NCBI RefSeq assembly: GCF_027887165.1
Contig: NC_077234.1
Location: forward strand, 164,046,877-164,110,876
Length of the DNA stretch: 64,000 bases
Direction: 5' to 3'
Origin: Monodelphis domestica
Lineage: Eukaryota; Chordata; Mammalia; Didelphimorphia; Didelphidae
Shown here in pieces: positions 62,001 to 64,000 of this stretch (its first letter is position 1; the number at the start of each line of letters is the position of its first letter). Made by a program: the position numbers and the translations under genes. Under the pieces are notes generated by a model. The model was given only the letters and a program-made list of their open reading frames with translations. It was not told the origin of the DNA and did not search any database.

Positions 62001-62967
62001 CCAGTGGATTGAGAGTCAGGCTTAGAGAATGAGATCCTGGGTTCAAACAGGACTTCAGACATTTCCCAGGTGTGTGACCCTGGGCAAGTCACTTCACCAT
62101 CACTGTCTAGTCCTTACCACTCTTCTACCTTAGCCCAGATACATAGTAGTAATTCTAAGACAGAAGAAAAAGACTGAAAACCAATCAATCAATCAATAAG
62201 CAAATAAATAAATAAATGAACAAACAAATAAACAAGCAAACAAACAAATAAATGAATAAATGAATAGAGGGCTGGCTTAGATACCTGCTAAGGTCCCTTT
62301 CAAGTTCTAAAAGAGAAAATCATCTTTTTAAAGATTTATTTAACTCAAGAGAAAGGAAAGGATTTCTAGGTGATTGCCCTAAAGCCTGGGCCAAGCAGGA
62401 TCTGCTCTGAGTTCCATGTCTAGACCCCAATATACTGAATTTTAAAGAGAATTAAAGTTAAAAAAAAAGAAGAAGAAAATTAAAGTTAAAAGGTAAAATA
62501 GTTTCCAAAGCTAAAGAGTGTTAATTCCTTCTTCCAGGGCAATGGAGGATTACTGTGATGCCCTTTACAGTCGATTATTGTCTATTTTGCATGGAACACT
62601 TACACGTGCAGCCTCCCCACTTCCCCTCCCCCTGAGCTCAGAGGATGCTTCCTGAGAAGGCAGAATTATAGCCCTGGTGGCTCCCAGCAACAGACAGAAT
62701 GATCTTAATAAGATATGAGAGTGGTTGCAGCTGCAGAGAAAAGAAATGCATGAAAAAAAGTGGTGGGTCTGGAAGGCCATTGAGAAGCCAAAAGCAAGAA
62801 GAGGCCAATCGTGGTATGCTAAGTAACGTGAGTAATCCAATGGGAAACCTAAGTGCTTACCTCATTAAAATGGACATCCTGCATCCCAACATCTTCCATC
62901 ATTGAGGCCTCTTCATCTATATTGGGGGTAATTACCCTGAAGGCTGTGCATCCTTGCCTAAACATGC
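35752..62967 (-). CDS. DOCK9: DOCK9 (zizimin-1), 3' part of gene: ten coding exons
   Basis: DOCK9 is a cytoplasmic and membrane-associated guanine-nucleotide exchange factor that loads Cdc42 with GTP through its C-terminal DHR-2 (CZH2/DOCKER) domain. Ten exons on the minus strand join in frame into about 430 residues, roughly the last fifth of a protein of about 2070 residues. Seen in sequence: conserved DOCK-D family blocks such as [60 protein letters not shown] and [12 protein letters not shown], each bounded by GT/AG splice sites. The C-terminal tail ([14 protein letters not shown], ending SSSSLA) fits DOCK9 rather than its paralogues DOCK10 or DOCK11 as I remember them. Introns within the window run from 665 to 9147 bp. 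The PH, C2-like DHR-1 and N-terminal parts lie upstream of this window. I see no frameshift or stop in any exon, so this looks like the functional host gene. Assignment to DOCK9 is from recalled family sequence, not a search. Confidence 0.96.
35881..36611. other. DOCK9 last intron, unassigned part
   Basis: Intronic sequence with a poly-T run near 36229-36245 and an L2-like scrap at about 36505-36530 (TCTGTCAGCTCCTTGAGGGC). Nothing else recognised. Confidence 0.45.
36612..36930 (-). repeat. L1-type LINE fragment
   Basis: TTTCCCAATTACATGTAAAA, CTGATATTGATTATACATGTG and CATGGTAGTCATGTTGCAAA match an L1 3' region common in marsupials. A second, shorter fragment of the same region is at 38985-39140 (AATCTAGTACCGATTTTACA, ATTAGTCATTTTGTGAAAG). 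Confidence 0.65.
37122..37137 (+). repeat. Poly(G) run
   Basis: Sixteen consecutive G residues, unusually long for this AT-rich intron and likely length-variable. Confidence 0.9.
37628..37900 (-). repeat. MAR1-like SINE with internal simple-repeat expansion
   Basis: GTTGGGTCCAACTTTCTGGG and, after about 50 bases of TTTG/TTG-rich sequence (37675-37730), GTCAAAGATCCTGGAATGC, TTTACAGATAGGGAAACTGA and GACTTTCCCAGGGTCACAC. Confidence 0.82.
38000..38964. other. DOCK9 last intron, unassigned part
   Basis: About 960 bases with no recognised repeat, apart from an A/T-rich patch at 38900-38985. Confidence 0.4.
39474..39612 (-). CDS. DOCK9: DOCK9 coding exon (DHR-2, lobe C, C-terminal helix)
   Basis: This 139-bp exon finishes the split arginine and gives 46 residues from [17 protein letters not shown] to [10 protein letters not shown]. 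The acceptor is TTTCAG/GCAATT and the donor is CAG/GTAAGT. It encodes long amphipathic helices ([30 protein letters not shown]) that close lobe C. Only 665 bp of intron separates it from the preceding exon. Confidence 0.97.
39840..40180 (-). repeat. MIR/THER1 element followed by truncated MAR1-like SINE
   Basis: MIR part at 39840-39985 (GGTTTACAAGGTGCTTGAAA, TATCCCCACTTTAAAGAAAC). MAR1 part at 40033-40180 (TTGTTCAGTCATTTCAGTTG, TGGAGTGGTTTGCCATTCCC). Both lie in the 665-bp intron between exons 40278-40378 and 39474-39612. Confidence 0.8.
40278..40378 (-). CDS. DOCK9: DOCK9 coding exon (DHR-2, lobe C, nucleotide-sensor valine)
   Basis: This 101-bp exon encodes 33 residues, [20 protein letters not shown] to KLLKEVF, plus two bases of a split arginine. 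The acceptor is ACATAG/GTTAAT and the donor is TTCAG/GTAAAA. The first codon is the valine of the VNAG loop. Counting back from the C-terminus puts it at about residue 1950 of a 2069-residue protein, matching the Val1951 nucleotide sensor described for human DOCK9, which excludes Mg2+ and promotes GDP release. Confidence 0.97.
40379..41140. other. DOCK9 intron, unassigned sequence
   Basis: Repeat-free intron sequence upstream of exon 40278-40378. Overlapping plus-strand frames (40657-40959, 40839-41066) show no recognisable domain. Confidence 0.4.
41141..41170 (+). repeat. (TTTA)n microsatellite
   Basis: About seven TTTA units. Confidence 0.9.
41395..41455 (+). repeat. L2 3' end scrap
   Basis: TATCCCCAGGGCTGAGCACA, TGTCTGGCACATAGTAGGAA and TTAATAAATATTTATTGATT are the L2 terminal block. 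A similar scrap lies at 41815-41880. Confidence 0.7.
41994..42192 (+). repeat. WALLSI/WSINE-like SINE
   Basis: AGGCAGGAAAGTGGCTCAGT head, GGGAGGTCCTAGGTTCAAAT, TCACTTAATCCCACTGCCTA and AAACAGAAAGTAAGAGTTTA tail, then a nine-G run. Confidence 0.88.
42879..43063. repeat. Long imperfect inverted repeat (foldback) in DOCK9 intron
   Basis: Left arm 42879-42959 and right arm 42978-43063 are reverse complements over about 80 bases, with one 6-base insertion and roughly eight differences, around an 18-base loop. The inner core TTGCTTTCCTCTCTAACAAG matches exactly. No transposase, TIR family or flanking TA duplication is evident. It could be a MITE-like foldback or a hairpin-RNA locus. Confidence 0.85.
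43190..43370 (-). repeat. WALLSI/WSINE-like SINE
   Basis: AACTTTTACCTTGTATCTTA, CTGTTCCAAGGTAGAAGAGC, AAGTGACTTGCAGCTAGGAA, CTATCCACTGAGCTGC. Diverged flanks TGGACCACCAGAACTTT and TGGACCATTAGGACTTT are probably its old target-site duplication. Confidence 0.82.
43759..43949 (-). CDS. DOCK9: DOCK9 coding exon (DHR-2, lobe C)
   Basis: This 191-bp exon starts with two bases completing the split alanine and then encodes 63 residues from [15 protein letters not shown] to [10 protein letters not shown]. The acceptor is ATCAG/CAATCC and the donor is CAG/GTGAGA. It carries the DOCK signature [20 protein letters not shown] followed by the long helix [14 protein letters not shown]. In DOCK9-Cdc42 structures this is lobe C, which holds the catalytic centre. 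Confidence 0.98.
44158..44310 (+). repeat. MIR3-like element
   Basis: GGCAGTATGGTGTAGTGGAA, AGAGCTGTGG and GGGCTCTGATTCTTTTTC match the head of MIR3-type SINEs. Confidence 0.55.
44311..45042. other. DOCK9 intron, unassigned sequence
   Basis: About 730 bases with no recognised repeat or exon. Confidence 0.4.
45043..45345 (+). repeat. THER1/MIR element, full length
   Basis: GAAGTTAGGTGGTACGATAG head, GAGTTTCCTCATATG-type middle, TGTGAGGATCAGATGAGATA, CTTTGTAAACCCTTAAAGTG and TTACTATTATTATTATCATT tail. Confidence 0.82.
45346..46754. other. DOCK9 intron, unassigned sequence
   Basis: A 117-codon plus-strand frame (45641-45994) contains [18 protein letters not shown] and [15 protein letters not shown], which I cannot match to any family. 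A perfect 11-bp hairpin (AAGGGATAGCT / AGCTATCCCTT, 7-base loop) lies at 46553-46581. Confidence 0.4.
46755..46950 (-). repeat. MIR/THER1 element
   Basis: TTTACAAAGTGCTTTCCTCC, CCATTTCATAAACAAGGAAA, CTGAATCCAGGTCTTCTGAC. Confidence 0.72.
47492..47702 (-). CDS. DOCK9: DOCK9 coding exon (DHR-2, lobe B)
   Basis: This 211-bp exon encodes 70 residues, [18 protein letters not shown] through [11 protein letters not shown], plus the first base of a split alanine codon. The acceptor is TGTAAG/GTCAAC and the donor is ACAG/GTATGG. Visible elements are the beta strand [14 protein letters not shown], the charged helix [17 protein letters not shown] and the strand [10 protein letters not shown]. These make up most of lobe B. 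Confidence 0.97.
48590..49225 (+). repeat. L2/CR1-clade LINE ORF2 remnant, split by an L1
   Basis: The order CTGTCTGTCCCTATATCCTC, CCCTTGCAATCTGGCTTCC, TTAACCTCTTAACTGCTGGA and, past the L1, CATTCCTTCTCAGTCTCCTC and CCTGTCTCATAACTTGGGGA follows an old CR1-clade reverse transcriptase region as I recall it. Confidence 0.55.
48846..48996 (-). repeat. Very short 5'-truncated L1 with 16-bp target-site duplication
   Basis: Only 151 bp of L1 3' end (TTTTTCCATGGTTACAAGAT, CACAATTCTATTGGGTTTTA) inserted into the older LINE. ATCAAATGGTCTTTTA flanks it perfectly at 48830-48845 and 48997-49012. Confidence 0.93.
49226..50148. other. DOCK9 intron, unassigned sequence
   Basis: No gene; only an L2-tail-like scrap at about 49795-49855 (CCTAGTACATAGAAAGCACT). 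Nothing else recognised. Confidence 0.4.
50149..50295 (-). CDS. DOCK9: DOCK9 coding exon (DHR-2, lobe B)
   Basis: This 147-bp, phase-0 exon encodes 49 residues from [18 protein letters not shown] to KMIQDSGK. The acceptor is CCACAG/GGATTC and the donor is AAG/GTAAGA. The motif [17 protein letters not shown] is strongly conserved throughout DOCK-C and DOCK-D proteins. It belongs to the beta-rich lobe B, which helps build the Cdc42 contact surface. Confidence 0.97.
51196..51231 (-). CDS. DOCK9: DOCK9 36-bp in-frame microexon
   Basis: This exon encodes only twelve residues, [12 protein letters not shown], between a TATAG acceptor and a GAG/GTAATT donor. It starts and ends in phase 0, so including or skipping it leaves the frame intact. 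It sits between VAFFGQ and GFFEDEDG. I recall similar residues in some human DOCK9 isoforms, while paralogues read directly from FFGQ into GFFE, which suggests alternative splicing. The insert is acidic and Thr-rich and would lie on a loop of the catalytic domain. Confidence 0.9.
51912..52025 (-). CDS. DOCK9: DOCK9 coding exon (DHR-2, lobe A to B transition)
   Basis: This 114-bp, phase-0 exon encodes 38 residues starting [20 protein letters not shown] and ending YFRVAFFGQ. The donor is CAG/GTGAGC. Two overlapping AG dinucleotides at the acceptor (52027-52026 and 52025-52024) could both be used in principle; only the upstream one keeps frame and restores the conserved Arg before LAHLYD. The RVAFFG strand is where the domain passes into lobe B. 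Confidence 0.95.
52026..53590. other. DOCK9 intron, unassigned sequence
   Basis: This 1.57-kb intron holds only A-rich runs and no SINE or LINE I recognise, which is unusual here. Positions 52680-53240 are less AT-rich than the rest. Confidence 0.4.
53591..53713 (-). CDS. DOCK9: DOCK9 coding exon (DHR-2, lobe A)
   Basis: This 123-bp, phase-0 exon encodes 41 residues from [15 protein letters not shown] to YEKRRDFE. The acceptor is TTAG/GATG and the donor is GAG/GTACTT, which departs from the usual GTAAG/GTGAG pattern. The amphipathic helices [20 protein letters not shown] and [18 protein letters not shown] are the classic TPR-like helices of DOCK lobe A. A 9.1-kb intron separates it from the previous exon. 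Confidence 0.96.
53779..54035 (+). repeat. MAR1-like SINE, nearly full length
   Basis: CAGGGGGGTGGCTCAGTGAA head, TCAGTTTCCTCATCTGTAAA, AAATGGCAAACCACTCCAGT and AAAGACTGAATAACAACAAG tail, about 65 bases upstream (transcript sense) of exon 53591-53713. Confidence 0.9.
54500..54610 (+). repeat. L2 3' end
   Basis: ATATAAACTCTCACGGCAGG, TATCAGTGTCCCCAATACTC and GTTTAATAAATGCCTTGTCT. Sequence at 54036-54500 is unassigned. Confidence 0.72.
54945..55295 (+). repeat. MIR fragment followed by THER1/MIR element
   Basis: First piece: TATGACTCTAGGCAAGTCAT. Second: GAGTTTGACCTGGAGTCAGG, GAGTTCAAATTTCATTTCAG, CATTTGTAAAATGAGAATAA, TGTGAGGATAAAAAAATGTG, with a small GTGAGGATAAAA duplication. Confidence 0.75.
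55555..55770 (-). repeat. CR1/L3 LINE 3' end
   Basis: Reverse-oriented: ATGTGCCCAATTCCTTCAAC, CCCTCCTCTGGACAACCCCC, CTCCATGTCCTTCTTGAACT, GGGTGCCCAGAACAGAACA and TATTCCAGGACAGAACTGAC closely follow the CR1/L3 3' consensus. Confidence 0.85.
55944..56024 (+). repeat. (ACT)n microsatellite, about 27 units
   Basis: An uninterrupted trinucleotide run adjoining the head of a MAR1-like SINE; probably polymorphic. It produces an artificial poly-leucine frame. Confidence 0.97.
56027..56235 (+). repeat. MAR1-like SINE, truncated
   Basis: GGGGAAGCTAGGTGGCAAAG head, CAATTTCCTCATCTGTAAAA, AAATGGCAAACCACTCCAAT and ATATGAAACAACTGAACA tail; part of the 5' region is missing. Confidence 0.85.
56290..56700 (+). 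repeat. L2 LINE 3' region
   Basis: CTTGGAATTCTCTTCTTCCT, CTTCCTCCAAATCCGATTTT, GAGAGTGGGGACTGCCTTTT, TAGCACGGAACCTTCCACAC and CCTTAATAAATGTTTATTG follow the L2 3' end. Confidence 0.78.
56701..57781. other. DOCK9 intron, unassigned sequence
   Basis: About 1.1 kb in the 9.1-kb intron without a recognised repeat; candidates for conserved non-coding sequence cannot be judged without comparison. Confidence 0.4.
57793..57990 (+). repeat. WALLSI/WSINE-like SINE with perfect 22-bp palindrome
   Basis: GGGGCAGCTGGGTGGCTCAG head to AAGGGTTTAAAAG tail, flanked by TGGCTGACCCA at 57782-57792 and 57991-58001. Its 3' end has 22-bp perfect inverted arms (57921-57942 and 57944-57965) around one base. Confidence 0.93.
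58515..58815. repeat. MIR (minus) and MIR3-like (plus) fragments
   Basis: 58515-58700: TCATTTTACGGATGAAGAAA, CAGTGACTTGCTCCAAATCT, GATTCAAACCCAGGTTCTTT. 58720-58815: AAAAGGGTTGGTCTGGGGGA, TCTAGGTTCCCTTTCAGAAC. Confidence 0.65.
59330..59480 (-). repeat. MIR element
   Basis: CCCCATTATTACTCCCATTT, ATGAGGAACCTGAGGCACAG. Sequence at 58816-59330 and 59480-60480 is unassigned, AT-rich intron. Confidence 0.6.
60699..60990 (+). repeat. MAR1-like SINE with internal tandem duplication
   Basis: GGGCAGCTAGGTGATGCAGT head to GAGTCAGACATGAGTGAATG tail. The GGAAATGACAAACTACTCC ... AAAATTCCAAATAGGGTC block (about 60857-60910) is repeated in diverged form at 60911-60963. Confidence 0.88.
60991..61844. other. 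DOCK9 intron, unassigned sequence
   Basis: No recognised repeat or exon across about 850 bases. Confidence 0.4.
61845..62310 (+). repeat. MIR3-like element split by a WALLSI/WSINE-like SINE
   Basis: MIR3 part: GTGTGTTGTAGGAGAAAGAA, GAGACCTGGGTTCAAATCTC, resuming with AGATACCTGCTAAGGTCCCT after the insertion. The inserted SINE (about 61985-62265) runs GGCAGCTGGGTGTCCCAGTG to an 85-base A-rich tail of AATC/AAAT/AAAC repeats. TAGAGGGCTAG and TAGAGGGCTGG flank it. Confidence 0.85.
62861..62967 (-). CDS. DOCK9: DOCK9 coding exon (DHR-2, lobe A)
   Basis: This 107-bp exon begins with the last two bases of a split glycine codon and then gives 35 residues, from [11 protein letters not shown] to DVHFNE. 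The acceptor is CTAG before GCATG and the donor is GAG/GTAAGC. The helical segment contains the acidic stretch [14 protein letters not shown]. It is part of the helical lobe A, which in solved DOCK9 structures mediates dimerisation. It is the most upstream exon I can find here; positions 62968-64000 hold only intron sequence. Confidence 0.95.
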
Positions 62968-64000
62968 CTAGAAAATTTGAGAGAAAAGAGATTTGAAGAG
63001 TTAATTGCCTGAAAGAAGGAGAACTCCATTAACCCAAGGTTCCTTCCTGCTGGGGTCAGAGAGGTGTTTCCATTTTCTAGGAGATGTGGCCAAGTCTTGA
63101 TCTAGGCCAAATCTTAAGGGTACACTCAGATGTGTCATTCCTTTATTTTACCCCTCCCTTAATATTTTCTTTAATCTTTATATTTCTTAATCAGTCCTAC
63201 TTTTAACAAGTTCTTGTATTTTGAAATAGAATTTAATGACAGCAAATAATCTAAAAATTTTCTATATCATGATTAATGGACTATTAATCAAATTCATGGT
63301 AAACACATCATTCCTGAATTGCAATAATTAAGCATAGCATTCAGGAAAATTAGATTAGATTAAACAGAATTATCAGGCTAATTGTCGCCTAGACACCAAG
63401 AAAAATGTGGAAAGTAAAATCATCAAGTGCTAACAGGCAAGTGAAAGAATCCTGCTCCCTTCAAGACCCAATAATATAACAAAATACTATCTGAACCACT
63501 TAGCATGACTGGGAGGAGAATAACAAAATCACAATTTATATATCACCCTCCAGCTCTAAAAATAAGATGAGGGTATTAAATGAAAGCACTTTTATAGCTC
63601 CATCTATGAGAGTAAACTTGGAGCCTGCATTAGCTGGGTCTCCTATTAGTTGCTTCTGGTACATGAGGAGGTCTTTTCTCCATCCAAGTGGGAAATAGTA
63701 TAAAAGGAATGGCACTGGTGTTTTAGAAATTCAGATACACCCGTGTTCTGGGGTGGGGGGGAACCAGGTTAAAGTCAGAGCTTTAGAAGAAACAATTAAA
63801 GTATTCCCCAAAATTTCAGGTCTGCATGATGATGATGAAACAACGTTATGCCTTAGTTGGATAACCATTAGAAATGGCAGCTGAATAATAGTTATTAAGT
63901 AGGGTGGCATTTCAACCCATGGAGTGGCATGTGTATAACATTAAAAAAAAAACTACTTTATATTTCACAAAGAGAACCTTTCCACCATCTATAAGGAAAA
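62968..64000. other. DOCK9 intron, unassigned sequence
   Basis: AT-rich intron running to the window edge. I searched it for the next upstream DOCK9 exon and found none. Confidence 0.5.

Noticed and set aside
62180-62265. Tandem AATC/AAAT/AAAC array as a regulatory or CRISPR-like repeat
   Set aside because: It is the A-rich tail of an inserted SINE, with no spacers.

Overview
This window is vertebrate nuclear DNA from a marsupial. It is AT-rich and intron/exon organised, and it is packed with marsupial-type SINEs (a MAR1-like family and a second, WALLSI/WSINE-like family), therian MIR/THER1/MIR3 elements, L2 and CR1/L3 fossils, and marsupial-type L1. The species cannot be fixed from the sequence alone. 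There is no bacterial, plasmid or phage content, no CRISPR array and no operon.

The one gene I can support is DOCK9 (zizimin-1), a Cdc42 guanine-nucleotide exchange factor, read on the minus strand. Ten coding exons lie between 62967 and 35752. Nine of the junctions fall inside the window; all nine have GT/AG ends, and reading frame is kept across each of them. Together they encode about the last 430 residues, which is most of the catalytic DHR-2 domain plus the C-terminal tail. The last exon runs into a roughly 1.07 kb 3' UTR ending near 34680. The upstream exons lie beyond position 64000.

Positions 1 to about 34.6 kb are intergenic sequence downstream of DOCK9; in human the next gene on that side is SLC15A1. 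I found no exon there. The stretch is dominated by repeats. The largest is a nearly full-length L1 (11743-18341, minus strand) with 9-bp target-site duplications, itself hit by two LTR insertions. An LTR-derived insertion at 25.7-27.5 kb splits an older SINE and carries a younger one. A long ancient dispersed repeat covers about 29.7-32.0 kb.

From 34.7 to 64 kb the sequence is DOCK9 exons, introns and intronic repeats, including an L1 inside an L2, a CR1/L3 remnant, a 27-unit ACT microsatellite and a long foldback at 42.9-43.1 kb.

The items most worth a second look are: four Pumilio-type motifs in the DOCK9 3' UTR, three of which lie beyond a proximal poly(A) signal; a 36-bp in-frame microexon in the DHR-2 domain; the probable nucleotide-sensor valine coded exactly at an exon start; two long intergenic/intronic foldbacks; and several cleanly dated nested insertions. 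I see no sign of a wholly new biological system.
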